Part shown: positions 45,147-53,924 of the stretch, piece by piece
How positions within the stretch are numbered: the first letter of the stretch is position 1
Layout of the letters: every line of letters begins with the position of its first letter
Source of the DNA: Pseudarthrobacter sp. SSS035
GTDB lineage: Bacteria > Actinomycetota > Actinomycetes > Actinomycetales > Micrococcaceae
Assembly: GCF_023273875.1 (NCBI RefSeq)
Contig: NZ_CP096882.1
Location: forward strand, 3,968,001 to 4,032,000
Direction: 5' to 3'
Length of the DNA: 64,000 bases
Position numbers and translations under genes: made by a program
Notes under the pieces: model-generated
What the model was told of the DNA's origin: nothing
Seen by the model: only the letters and a program-made list of their open reading frames with translations
Database searches by the model: none

Positions 45147-47320
45147 CCAGGGCCGAAGGCCAGGGCACCCGCGCAGGCGCCGCCGTCGAAAAGCCCGAGA
45201 TGCCGGCCGCCTATAAGGGCCTGGGCTATCACGAGCTCAACGCCATGCTGAACCTGTACGGTCCGAACGGCGAGATCCAGTTCGAGGCCGACCGCGAGGC
45301 TGCACACCAGTACTTCCTGCAGCACGTGAACAACAACACCGTCTTTTTCCATGACCTGGAAGAGAAGCTCGACTACCTGGTGAAGAACCAGTACTACGAG
45401 CGCGAAACCCTCGACCAGTACACGATGAACTTCATCCGCGAGCTCTACAACCGCGCGTACAAGAAGAAGTTCCGCTTCGAGACCTTCCTGGGCGCGTTCA
45501 AGTTCTACACGTCCTACACGCTGAAGACGTTCGACGGCAATCGATTCCTGGAACGCTACGAGGACCGCGTCTGCATGGTGGCCCTGCACCTGGCCCGTGG
45601 CGACGAGAAGCTCGCCCTGCAGATGGTGGACGAGATCATCGAAGGCCGCTTCCAGCCGGCCACGCCCACGTTCCTGAACGCCGGCAAGAAGCAGCGCGGC
45701 GAGCTGGTCTCCTGCTTCCTGCTCCGCATCGAAGACAACATGGAATCGATCGGCCGGTCCATCAACTCGGCGCTGCAGCTGTCCAAGCGCGGCGGCGGTG
45801 TGGCGTTCGCGCTGACCAACATCCGCGAAGTGGGCGCCCCGATCAAGCAGATCGAGAACCAGTCCTCCGGCGTCATCCCCGTGATGAAGCTCCTCGAGGA
45901 CAGCTTCTCCTACGCCAACCAGCTCGGTGCCCGCCAGGGTGCCGGTGCGGTGTACCTGCACGCGCACCACCCGGACATCTACCGCTTCCTGGACACCAAG
46001 CGCGAGAACGCGGATGAGAAGATCCGCATCAAGACCCTCTCGCTGGGCGTTGTCATCCCGGACATCACGTTCGAGCTGGCCAAGAAGGACGAGGACATGT
46101 ACCTGTTCTCCCCGTACGACGTCGAGCGCGTCTACGGCATGCCGTTCTCCGACGTCTCGGTCACCGAGAAGTACTACGAGATGGTGGACGATTCCCGGAT
46201 CAAGAAGACCAAGATCAAGGCGCGCGAGTTCTTCCAGACCCTCGCCGAGATCCAGTTCGAATCCGGCTACCCGTACATCATGTTCGAGGACACCGTGAAC
46301 CGGGAAAACCCGATCGACGGCAAGATCATCATGTCCAACCTGTGCTCGGAGATCCTCCAGGTTTCCCAGCCCACCACGTACCATGATGACCTGTCCTACG
46401 ACCAGACCGGCAAGGACATCTCCTGCAACCTGGGCTCGCTGAACATCGCCAAGGCCATGGACAGCCCGGACTTCGGCCTGACCATCGAGACGGCCATCCG
46501 GTCCCTCTCGGCGGTCTCGGACATGTCCAACATCACCTCGGTGCCGTCCATCGCCCGCGGCAACGACCAGTCCCACGCCATCGGCCTGGGCCAGATGAAC
46601 CTGCACGGCTACCTGGCCCGCGAGCGGGTCCACTACGGTTCCGAAGAGGGCCTGGACTTCACCAACATCTACTTCTACTCGGTGGTGTACCACGCGGTCC
46701 GCGCCTCCAACCTGCTGTCCATCCAGACGGGACAGACCTTCGGCGGTTTCGAGAAGTCCAAGTACGCCTCGGGCGAGTTCTTCGACAAGTACACGGAGCA
46801 GGAGTGGGTGCCGCAGACCGAGAAGGTCGCGGAGCTGTTCAAGAACATCCACATCCCCACCCAGGATGACTGGCGCGAGCTGAAGGCCTCCGTTATGGAG
46901 CACGGCATCTACAACCAGAACCTGCAGGCCGTCCCGCCGACAGGCTCGATCTCCTACATCAACAACTCCACCTCCTCGATCCACCCGGTGGCGTCCAAGA
47001 TCGAGATCCGCAAGGAAGGCAAGCTCGGCCGCGTGTACTACCCGGCGCCGTACCTGACGAACGACAACCTGGAGTACTACCAGGACGCGTACGAGCTCGG
47101 CTACGAGAAGGTCATCGACACCTATGCCGCCGCCACCCAGCACGTGGACCAGGGCCTGTCCCTGACGCTGTTCTTCAAGGACACGGCCACTACGCGCGAC
47201 ATCAACCGGGCCCAGATCTACGCCTGGAAGAAGGGCATCAAGACCATCTACTACATCCGTCTCCGCCAGCTCGCGCTGGAGGGAACCGAGGTGGACAACT
47301 GCGTTTCTTGCATGCTTTAG
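45116..47320 (+). CDS. nrdE: Class Ib ribonucleotide reductase, alpha subunit
   Basis: Reduces NDPs to dNDPs. The 734-residue frame contains active-site cysteines 200 (SCFLLRIEDN), 410 (NLCSEIL, thiyl radical) and 437 (ISCNLGSLN), and the C-terminal shuttle pair CVSCML. The start is uncertain: TTG 45116 overlaps nrdI by 31 bases, whereas ATG 45200 (MPAAYKGLGYHELNAM) would give the typical NrdE N-terminus. The codon bias is very strong, consistent with high expression. Confidence 0.96.
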   Translation: MDTTVADTEVTRAEGQGTRAGAAVEKPEMPAAYKGLGYHELNAMLNLYGPNGEIQFEADREAAHQYFLQHVNNNTVFFHDLEEKLDYLVKNQYYERETLDQYTMNFIRELYNRAYKKKFRFETFLGAFKFYTSYTLKTFDGNRFLERYEDRVCMVALHLARGDEKLALQMVDEIIEGRFQPATPTFLNAGKKQRGELVSCFLLRIEDNMESIGRSINSALQLSKRGGGVAFALTNIREVGAPIKQIENQSSGVIPVMKLLEDSFSYANQLGARQGAGAVYLHAHHPDIYRFLDTKRENADEKIRIKTLSLGVVIPDITFELAKKDEDMYLFSPYDVERVYGMPFSDVSVTEKYYEMVDDSRIKKTKIKAREFFQTLAEIQFESGYPYIMFEDTVNRENPIDGKIIMSNLCSEILQVSQPTTYHDDLSYDQTGKDISCNLGSLNIAKAMDSPDFGLTIETAIRSLSAVSDMSNITSVPSIARGNDQSHAIGLGQMNLHGYLARERVHYGSEEGLDFTNIYFYSVVYHAVRASNLLSIQTGQTFGGFEKSKYASGEFFDKYTEQEWVPQTEKVAELFKNIHIPTQDDWRELKASVMEHGIYNQNLQAVPPTGSISYINNSTSSIHPVASKIEIRKEGKLGRVYYPAPYLTNDNLEYYQDAYELGYEKVIDTYAAATQHVDQGLSLTLFFKDTATTRDINRAQIYAWKKGIKTIYYIRLRQLALEGTEVDNCVSCML

Positions 47321-47345
47321 TTGTAGCTTCAACTAAATCTTGACA

Positions 47346-47377
47346 GTACGACGGCGGGCGCCCGCCCGCCGTCGTAC
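47346..47377. repeat. Perfect 13-bp inverted repeat between nrdE and nrdF
   Basis: GTACGACGGCGGG (47346-47358) and its complement (47365-47377) flank CGCCCG. With no T-run and in mid-operon, it is better read as a processing or stabilising hairpin that sets the nrdE:nrdF ratio than as a full terminator. Confidence 0.75.
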
Positions 47378-47416
47378 GCTTAACTTCAAAGAACAACCCA
47401 ACTTTTAGGGGATGAC

Positions 47417-48391
47417 ATGACCGAGAAGGTCAAGCTGCTTAGCCACGTCGAAGCGATCAACTGGAACCGCATCCAGGACGATAAGGACGTAGACGTCTGG
47501 AACCGCCTGGTCAACAACTTCTGGCTGCCCGAGAAGATCCCGCTGTCCAACGACGTCCAGTCGTGGGCCACACTGACCCCGGACGAGCAGCAGCTCACCA
47601 TGCGCGTATTCACCGGCCTGACGCTGCTGGACACCATCCAGGGCACCGTCGGCGCCGTGTCGTTGATTCCGGACGCGATCACCCCGCACGAGGAAGCCGT
47701 CTACACGAACATTGCGTTCATGGAGTCCGTTCACGCCAAGAGCTACTCCTCGATCTTCTCCACGCTGGCCTCCACCAAGGAGATCGACGAGGCATTCCGC
47801 TGGTCCACCGAGAACGTGAACCTTCAGAAGAAGGCCCAGATCGTCATGGACTACTACCAGGGCGACGATCCCCTGAAGCGCAAGGTGGCCTCCACGCTGC
47901 TGGAGTCCTTCCTGTTCTACTCGGGCTTCTACCTGCCCATGTACTGGTCCTCACGGGCCAAGCTGACGAATACGGCTGACCTGATCCGCCTGATCATCCG
48001 CGACGAAGCCGTCCATGGCTACTACATCGGCTACAAGTTCCAGAAGGGCCTTGAGGGCCTGTCCGAGGAGCGCAAGCAGGAGATCAAGGACTACACGTTC
48101 GAACTGCTCTTCGAGCTGTACGAAAACGAAGTCCAGTACACGCACGACCTCTATGACTCCGTTGGCCTGGCCGAGGACGTCAAGAAGTTCCTGCACTACA
48201 ACGCCAACAAAGCACTGATGAACCTGGGCTACGAGGCCATGTTCCCGGCTTCCGTCACCGACGTGAACCCGGCCATCCTCTCGGCCCTGTCCCCGAACGC
48301 CGACGAGAACCACGACTTCTTCTCGGGGTCCGGTTCGTCGTATGTCATCGGCAAGGCTGTCAACACTGAGGATGACGACTGGGACTTCTAG
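47417..48391 (+). CDS. nrdF: Class Ib ribonucleotide reductase, beta subunit
   Basis: A 324-residue dimetal-tyrosyl radical subunit. Metal ligands and radical site are visible: Asp72 (LLDTIQG), Glu103 and His106 (MESVHAKSY), radical Tyr110, and the later RDEAVHGYYIG. The C-terminus EDDDWDF is the NrdE-binding tail. ATG 47417 is preceded by AGGGGA. Confidence 0.97.
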   Translation: MTEKVKLLSHVEAINWNRIQDDKDVDVWNRLVNNFWLPEKIPLSNDVQSWATLTPDEQQLTMRVFTGLTLLDTIQGTVGAVSLIPDAITPHEEAVYTNIAFMESVHAKSYSSIFSTLASTKEIDEAFRWSTENVNLQKKAQIVMDYYQGDDPLKRKVASTLLESFLFYSGFYLPMYWSSRAKLTNTADLIRLIIRDEAVHGYYIGYKFQKGLEGLSEERKQEIKDYTFELLFELYENEVQYTHDLYDSVGLAEDVKKFLHYNANKALMNLGYEAMFPASVTDVNPAILSALSPNADENHDFFSGSGSSYVIGKAVNTEDDDWDF

Positions 48392-49076
48392 GACCACTTG
48401 TGAGACCCCGACTGTGAGGTTCCACGGTACTTGGCCATTTCCCAACTTAGATGGCCACTTTCATCGTAGTTGTGTGAGTTGCCAAGATACTTGGCACAAG
48501 TGACAGGTTAGTTGGCGAGCGCCAATTAATATGGCCCAAGTGACAAGTTGATTGGCATGGTGAAGACACAGCCCGGTTGGCGGCCCCGTACTACTCGCGG
48601 AGCCGCCAGCTACTGGAGATAGTCAACCAACTTGATCATGACAAGTCGACTAGATCTGTTGGCGCACGGGGCCTGTGTGTAAGCCCGCAAGTGTGAGGCC
48701 GGAGTTTGGCTGGCGGTTGGGCAAAGATCGTCTCCTCGCCCAACTTAGCGGCCGGCTCCATGCTGCCTCAAACTTGTTGGCTATCTGTTCCTGGCTGATG
48801 ACATTCCTCCCTACGTCCCCGTCAGGACGGCCGCTGCGTCCACTGGATACAGACTAGGGGAGCTGTGGCGAAAAGGTGGGCCATCGAGTAGCAACTGTGA
48901 GAAGAGTGCGGACAGAGCTCAGCGGCCGTACGGCCGCTCTGGGACGGGCGCTGAGGATGCGGCAGGCGTTACGGTTTGCCCCCCTAGCGACACTGAAGGG
49001 GTCAGCCGCACAGCCTTGCGCCAAGTTCCGGGCAACGCCGACAATGGTTGCGGGACCGGCCAGCAGGAGGCGCGAG
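48392..49076. other. Gene-free stretch with possible IS-end relic
   Basis: No convincing gene in about 685 bases. Positions 48420-48560 hold many TTGGC/GCCAA motifs and a degenerate direct repeat, AAGTGACAGGTTAGTTGGC near 48497 and AAGTGACAAGTTGATTGGC near 48537. This recalls the multiple terminal repeats at ends of IS21-type elements. A short frame at 48559 (MVKTQPGWRPRTTRGAASYW) stops after 21 codons. The remainder to 49076 shows no recognised signal. Confidence 0.4.
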
Positions 49077-49550
49077 GTGGAAGCGGTATCGGCTCGGAAA
49101 GCATGGCTTTATGCAGCTTCGTGGTTCCTGATCACGATGGTTGCCTACGGCATTTCCGGCTTCATCTTCCACTTTCCAGGCTCGTTTCCGCCCAACAATG
49201 GGGAAGCGTTTAACTGGGCAGGGATCGCCGGGGCCGTTGTCAATGGGCTCGGGACCGGCAGTCTGGTGGGTATAAGTCAGAGGTATCTGATGCGAAAGAT
49301 CATCCCGAACTCGTGGCGTTGGGCGGCAGTAAGTATTTTGGCGCTGTGGCTCATCCACGGCGTAGGAGACACGTTTCCCGACAGCGTCGCACTGCCCGTG
49401 ATGTTCAATTTGGGAGGACTGGTCATTGGGGGCCTGCAGTGGTGGGCGGTTCGCTGGCCTGCACGGTACGGTCTCACCTGGCTGGCAGCATCCGCCTTGT
49501 CGTGGTCCGCCGGGCTGTGGCTCAGCCGTGTCCTTGTTTCTGGGGCTTAG
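49077..49550 (+). CDS. Membrane protein, possibly shortened by TAG
   Basis: A 157-residue protein from GTG 49077, which has an excellent AGGAGG at 6-base spacing. Four or five hydrophobic segments are visible (for example AWLYAASWFLITMVAYGISG and WAAVSILALWLIHGVG). After TAG 49548-49550 the same frame stays open to TGA 49683 and would add another hydrophobic helix (TGLLGGLVIGVVTAGAWLWI) and a basic tail. The TAG may therefore be a recent nonsense change or a base error. Function unknown. Confidence 0.65.
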   Translation: MEAVSARKAWLYAASWFLITMVAYGISGFIFHFPGSFPPNNGEAFNWAGIAGAVVNGLGTGSLVGISQRYLMRKIIPNSWRWAAVSILALWLIHGVGDTFPDSVALPVMFNLGGLVIGGLQWWAVRWPARYGLTWLAASALSWSAGLWLSRVLVSGA

Positions 49551-49756
49551 TGGCGAACCGAGCGCGTCGTCACTGGTCTCTTGGGAGGCCTGGTTATAGG
49601 AGTGGTGACCGCCGGGGCGTGGCTCTGGATACTGTCAGACCACGTCTCCCTGTCAAAGCGAACCCAGAGAGCCACATCCCGCTGAACCTCACGGGCACGC
49701 AGGTCAGCCCCGGCCACTCGCCCCAAGTTCAAGTAATCCAATGCAGGAGGCCGGCA

Positions 49757-50443
49757 GTGAATGCTCCTACTGGAAATAGCGTAAGCAGGCTACTGGGCCG
49801 CGGACCCGTAGTCCTTTGGGTCATGGTCGGTGGGGGAGTCCTCTGGATCGTCTACGGATATTTCCGTTTCATGACCCCGCAGGGCCCCGACGTTGTGTGG
49901 CGGGAAGACCTCGGCTATTCCCCAATCCTGAGCAACGACCTATATTGGGTCTACAATCTGCCAGGGGTTCTGGCCCTGTTGCTGACACTCTGGGCTTCCA
50001 TGTCGTTCCTTCGCACTGTGTCCACGAGGCGCAACAGAATGAAACGCGCTGCCCTACTTCTTGGGGTGCTGGCTTCGCTGTTTGGAGTGGTGGCCTTGGT
50101 AGGGCAGGTGATCCTGTTCGATCCGCTGAAGACCCTTGGGTTGGCTCTGGGCACTCCTCTGCTGGGCCTCGCAATGCTTCTTGGCGGGTTGATCACTGTC
50201 TTGGATGGAAGGGTATCGCGCGGGCGACAGGGACTGCTGGGTGCGGCGTTGATTCTGCTTGGGGTCTCCGGTGTGTTCACCCTGCTACTTCGCCCGCTGA
50301 TGTTCGCCTTAGCCCTCCTCCCTCTCGCATTCGGGGCAGCAGCATCGGCTCTGTTCGGTGCAGCGTGGATACTCCTGGCTTTCAGTCTTCGTAACGAGCC
50401 GGAGTGGATGAGGGCACGGCCCGCCCAAACTGCAGTGGCTTAA
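49757..50443 (+). CDS. Multi-pass membrane protein, unknown function
   Basis: A 228-residue protein from GTG 49757 with AGGAGG 6 bases upstream, the same start style as the preceding gene. About five or six hydrophobic helices (VVLWVMVGGGVLWIVYGYF, LPGVLALLLTLWASM, LLLGVLASLFGVVALVG, and more) are separated by short Arg-rich loops. No catalytic motif. The pair 49077/49757 may form a small membrane module. Confidence 0.7.
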   Translation: MNAPTGNSVSRLLGRGPVVLWVMVGGGVLWIVYGYFRFMTPQGPDVVWREDLGYSPILSNDLYWVYNLPGVLALLLTLWASMSFLRTVSTRRNRMKRAALLLGVLASLFGVVALVGQVILFDPLKTLGLALGTPLLGLAMLLGGLITVLDGRVSRGRQGLLGAALILLGVSGVFTLLLRPLMFALALLPLAFGAAASALFGAAWILLAFSLRNEPEWMRARPAQTAVA

Positions 50444-50619
50444 ACTCCGTCAAAAGTAGGTGTCCAGAAGGGCTTCCTGAACGAAAAATCCCAAAGGAGA
50501 GGAACCATCGGCTCGGCGCGGACCCTGGACTGCGGACGGCCGTGGAAGGACCCCTCGCGGGACCCATCCGGCAATTTCGGCTACGGTCCGCTCTAAGCTC
50601 AGGGTAGGGGGTGAAGGCC

Positions 50620-51046
50620 ATGTCTGAAGCTGGCAGTCGGTGGGCCGGGAACATCGCGTGGGTCCTGCTCGTCCTCGCCTCGATGGTCCTGATCGGCTAC
50701 GGGATCGGGCGCGCTGACGATCGTCTCCGCCGTGCGGACGGACACGGTGACCACGACTGCGTTTGCGTCGCCGCCGCAGAACGGAACGTACCGGCTCCTG
50801 GACGTACTGTGGGAGACCGAGGCGGGGAAGACGAGCTCGAATCCCTTCTACTTCTCAGCCAAGGATGAAAGCGGCCGCAAGGCTGACCTCAGCATGTTTG
50901 CCGATAACCAGCTTGGTTCCGGTGACGTCCTGCCGGGCGACAAGTCCCGAGGGTATATCGCGTTCGACATGGCGCCCGGGGCGGCGACCGTGATGATCTC
51001 CGACCCGCTGATGCAGGAATCGGCGCGGATCCAGATCCCGGGGTAA
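50620..51046 (+). pseudogene. Frameshifted anchored/secreted protein gene (DUF1942/DUF4352-like)
   Basis: ATG 50620 opens a frame with a transmembrane or signal segment (WVLLVLASMVLIGYG). The matching extracellular domain (NGTYRLLDVLWETEAG, SSNPFYFSAKDESGRK, GYIAFDMAPGAA) lies in the next frame, which runs to 51046. The shift must fall between the TGA at 50690 of the second frame and about 50715, where GALTIVSAVRTD joins smoothly. The domain resembles the immunoglobulin-like DUF1942/DUF4352 secreted proteins of actinobacteria. One missing or extra base explains it. Confidence 0.7.
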
Positions 51047-51067
51047 CCGGAACTTCAGCGGGACGCG

Positions 51068-51105
51068 GAGGGAGTCCTGTCGACTACAGCCGGCAGGACT
51101 CCCTC
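51068..51105. terminator. Hairpin between convergent genes
   Basis: A perfect 12-bp stem (51068-51079 with 51094-51105) with a 14-nt loop lies between the frameshifted gene and the aminotransferase. Confidence 0.65.
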
Positions 51106-51113
51106 AGCATGAA

Positions 51114-52328
51114 TCACGGGCGGCTTTCCTTCATCGCCGCTTCGAATGCCGGCAAGCTGCGTTCGATCATGTCCTCGTTGGCTGTCAGGGAGATCCGGAA
51201 GAAGCCAGGCGTCTCGAACAGCACGCCCGGCAACACGAAGACATCCCGGCGGGCAAGTGAGGTGGCGAACGCCTCGTCGTCCGAAATGGGGGACGTGACA
51301 TACAGGTAGAACGTGCCCTCCGGCCGCCGGACGAGGTACCCCATGCCGCCGAGCACATCGACGAGACGGTCCCGGCGCCGCTGCAACTGGCCGACGTCGA
51401 TGGTGAACCTCTCCAGTTCGGGAAGCGCGTGCTGCAGCAGGGCGTTCGGATACACCCAGCCCATCGCCACCTGCAGGCCGGTGATCGCCGGCTCCATCTC
51501 ATCCCGCTGCGGCATGGTGGGCGGCAACGCCAGGTAGCCGACGCGCTCGCCCGGGGAGAGATGGGTCTTGCCGTAGGAGTAGGCCAGGAGCGTGTGCGGG
51601 TAGAACTCCACAGGGCTGTGGAATCGCAAGCCGTCGAAAACGATCCGGTTGTAGGCTTCGTCCGAGATGAGGTAAATCCGCCGTCCAATCCTCGCCGAGG
51701 CCGCCTCCATCAATTCGGCCAGCCGGGCCAGCAATTCGGGGGGATAAATCCGCCCGGTGGGATTGTTGGGCGAGTTGACGATCAATACCCGGGTGCGTTC
51801 CGTGATGGCGGCCTCGATCGCGTCGAGGTCCAGGTCGAACGTGGTTGTGTTGATTTTCACCTTCACCGGTACGAGCCCGGCTTCAAGGATCAGCGGCTCG
51901 TATAGGAACCAGGGCGGCAGGCTGTAAATGATCTCGTCGCCGGGATCGGCGACGGTCTTCAGCGCAAGGGCAATGGCGGCGAAGCCGCCGGTGGTGAGGT
52001 AAATATCCTCCGTCCGGAAGGGCACATTCAGAAGCCTGTGAAGGGATTGAGCGGCTGCTTCCCGGCCGGCCTCGCCGTTGGTCTGGTAGGCGAACCACTG
52101 ATCATTCTGAGGAGCCAGCGCGTCCCGCAGCGTATTCACGTAGCGGTCGGCCGGCATCTGGTGCGGATTGCCGAGGGTGAAGTCGCAGCCCGGCACCTGC
52201 CTGTGCCCGCGGGCACTGTACTCCCGGATATAGGCGTTAACCCGCTGAAAGGAGGGGATCGACGCCAGCCGTGCAGCGCGATCAGATACCGCCGAGGTTG
52301 TCTGGGATATGGATGTCGGATCGTTCAT
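51114..52328 (-). CDS. PLP-dependent class I/II aminotransferase
   Basis: A 404-residue fold-type I aminotransferase. The Schiff-base lysine is Lys254 (AYSYGKTHLSPGERVGY), the cofactor ring contacts are in NSPNNPTG (185-192) and Asp223 (ISDEAYNRI), with a GGFAAIALAL phosphate-binding loop. Substrate unknown. It is divergent from the VOC gene at 52518 with 189 bases between. Confidence 0.9.
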   Translation of the reverse strand: MNDPTSISQTTSAVSDRAARLASIPSFQRVNAYIREYSARGHRQVPGCDFTLGNPHQMPADRYVNTLRDALAPQNDQWFAYQTNGEAGREAAAQSLHRLLNVPFRTEDIYLTTGGFAAIALALKTVADPGDEIIYSLPPWFLYEPLILEAGLVPVKVKINTTTFDLDLDAIEAAITERTRVLIVNSPNNPTGRIYPPELLARLAELMEAASARIGRRIYLISDEAYNRIVFDGLRFHSPVEFYPHTLLAYSYGKTHLSPGERVGYLALPPTMPQRDEMEPAITGLQVAMGWVYPNALLQHALPELERFTIDVGQLQRRRDRLVDVLGGMGYLVRRPEGTFYLYVTSPISDDEAFATSLARRDVFVLPGVLFETPGFFRISLTANEDMIERSLPAFEAAMKESRP

Positions 52329-52517
52329 GTCAGCGCTCCTGTGTACGGCAGCCCGGTGGGGCGGCAGTCGGATGGGCGGCGCCCTGCCAAGCCGGCGGAG
52401 GCCGTAGTAAGAGCCATTGTTGACTCGACGACGCCTTGGAGTAAAGACTCCGCGATAGCGACCGATCTAGGGCGTGCCTCCCTTATCGGGTAATACCTGG
52501 GTATAGGGTCGGGCGGT

Positions 52518-53255
52518 ATGGCGCTGCGACTTGTTCAGGTGAATTTCAAGGCTCGGGATGACTCAACGCTGGGCCGGTTTTGGGCGGAGGCGCTCGGCTG
52601 GGGTGTTTCCAGCGAGGGACCCGGTGTGACGAATGTTGAACCTGTGGACTTCGCATGGCCGGACCCCGCCGCCGTCTGCATCGATGTCGTCACCGTCCCG
52701 GACCCCGAGACGGTGAGGTACCGCGCGCACCTCGATCTGGCCACCACCAATGCGGCCCATCACGCGGAGCTGGTCGCGCGCCTGTTGGAACTCGGCGCGA
52801 CGCCCGCCGACGTGGGCCAGGGTGATGTGCCGTGGACAGTCCTGGCCGACCCGGAAGGCAATGTGTTCTGTGTACTGGAGCCGCGACCGATCTACCGGGA
52901 CACCGGGCCGATCGCCACGGTGGTGGTCAACTGCGCGGATCCGCGGGCCCTGGCCCGGTTCTGGGGCGAGGCCACGGACTGGACCGTGCACGAGGTGAAC
53001 GACGATCATGCGAGGCTGCGTTCGGCCAAGGGCGTCGGGCCGTATCTGGAACTACTTCGCACGACTAACGAGGAGACCGTGTGGAACCGTGCCCATCTCG
53101 ACCTGATGCCGTACCCAGGTGATGATCAGGCGGCAGAAGTGGCCAGGCTGCGGGCGCTGGGCGCCACTGACGCCGACGTCGGCCAGGGCGATGTGCCATG
53201 GGTGTGCCTCGCCGACCCGGAGGGCAACGAGTTCTGCGTCCTCACACCGGGCTGA
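52518..53255 (+). CDS. Two-domain VOC (glyoxalase-like) protein
   Basis: A 245-residue protein made of two homologous vicinal-oxygen-chelate domains of about 120 residues. Each starts with an FWAEALGW- or FWGEATDW-type helix and ends with VGQGDVPW...LADPEGNEFCVL. Glyoxalase_6-type; metal ligands are not obvious, so binding or resistance roles are as likely as catalysis. The ATG lies 13 bases after a small palindrome ATACC-TG-GGTAT (52493-52504), a possible operator. Confidence 0.85.
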   Translation: MALRLVQVNFKARDDSTLGRFWAEALGWGVSSEGPGVTNVEPVDFAWPDPAAVCIDVVTVPDPETVRYRAHLDLATTNAAHHAELVARLLELGATPADVGQGDVPWTVLADPEGNVFCVLEPRPIYRDTGPIATVVVNCADPRALARFWGEATDWTVHEVNDDHARLRSAKGVGPYLELLRTTNEETVWNRAHLDLMPYPGDDQAAEVARLRALGATDADVGQGDVPWVCLADPEGNEFCVLTPG

Positions 53256-53281
53256 CATGGAGCCTTTCATGATGATTCCGG

Positions 53282-53560
53282 CTAATTCACCGGATCTCCT
53301 GGTGAAAAGTCTTGCGAAAGCTCGGCTTCGATTTCGCTGATGCTGGGCAGCGTGGCGGCGAATTCCTCTGGCAAGGACGCCACAACGGCGGATTCCCATT
53401 CGGCGATGCCGATCGGTTTCGAGAAGCCCCGCAGAGAGTACTCGGCCACGACGTTGTTCTTCGTTTTGCACAGCAGCAGTCCGATGGTCGGCTCGTCGTC
53501 AGCATGACTCAGGAGGTCGTCAACAGCGGACATGTACATGTTGATCTGACCGAGGTTATG
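53282..53560 (-). pseudogene. C-terminal remnant of a DUF1016 (YhcG-type) nuclease gene
   Basis: The frame gives NLGQINMYMSAVDDLL, then DDEPTIGLLLCKTKNN and YSLRGFSKPIGIAEWE and LPSISEIEAELSQD. This is the C-terminal part of the PDDEXK nuclease domain of the DUF1016/YhcG family (the K of CKTKNN region is retained). The N-terminal DNA-binding domain and the first half of the nuclease core are absent. Homology stops at about 53557, exactly where GGTTATGCGCAG repeats begin, so the gene was truncated by insertion or deletion. Confidence 0.75.
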
Positions 53561-53717
53561 CGCAGCTGGCCATAACGCCGGTTATGCGCAGCGGAACGTT
53601 ATGCCGAGGTCTTCGTTCGTGCTGGGGTGTTGACAGCAGTCGCTGAAGGGGTTCTTGGCATAACGCCCCGCTGTGGTGGTGAGTTTCAGGAGCGTTTGTC
53701 GCCGACTTTCAGGAGCG
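53554..53717. repeat. Cluster of GTTATGCGCAG, CATAAC and TTTCAGGAGCG repeats
   Basis: GGTTATGCGCAG occurs at 53554-53565 and 53580-53591, with CATAAC-GCCG-GTTATG (53571-53586) between. CGTTATGCC (53597-53605) is inverted at 53657-53665, and TTTCAGGAGCG is repeated at 53684-53694 and 53707-53717. The layout looks like fused ends of mobile elements. The rest of 53561-53924 shows no gene. Confidence 0.6.
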
Positions 53718-53924
53718 CCTGTGCAGCGGTTCTAGCGTCGAATGCCGGCGAGAGCCAACATCACAAGGTGTCAGCAAAGATCGCTGTTGAACCCATACAA
53801 GTTCGAGCGGGACGCACGATAAGGGATCCTTCACCGGACGGCGAACCGAGTGGAGTTGAGCTCCCCATCATCAGCGTCCCCTCAGACATGCATGAACGAT
53901 TCGTCAAACCAGACATCGTCATGC

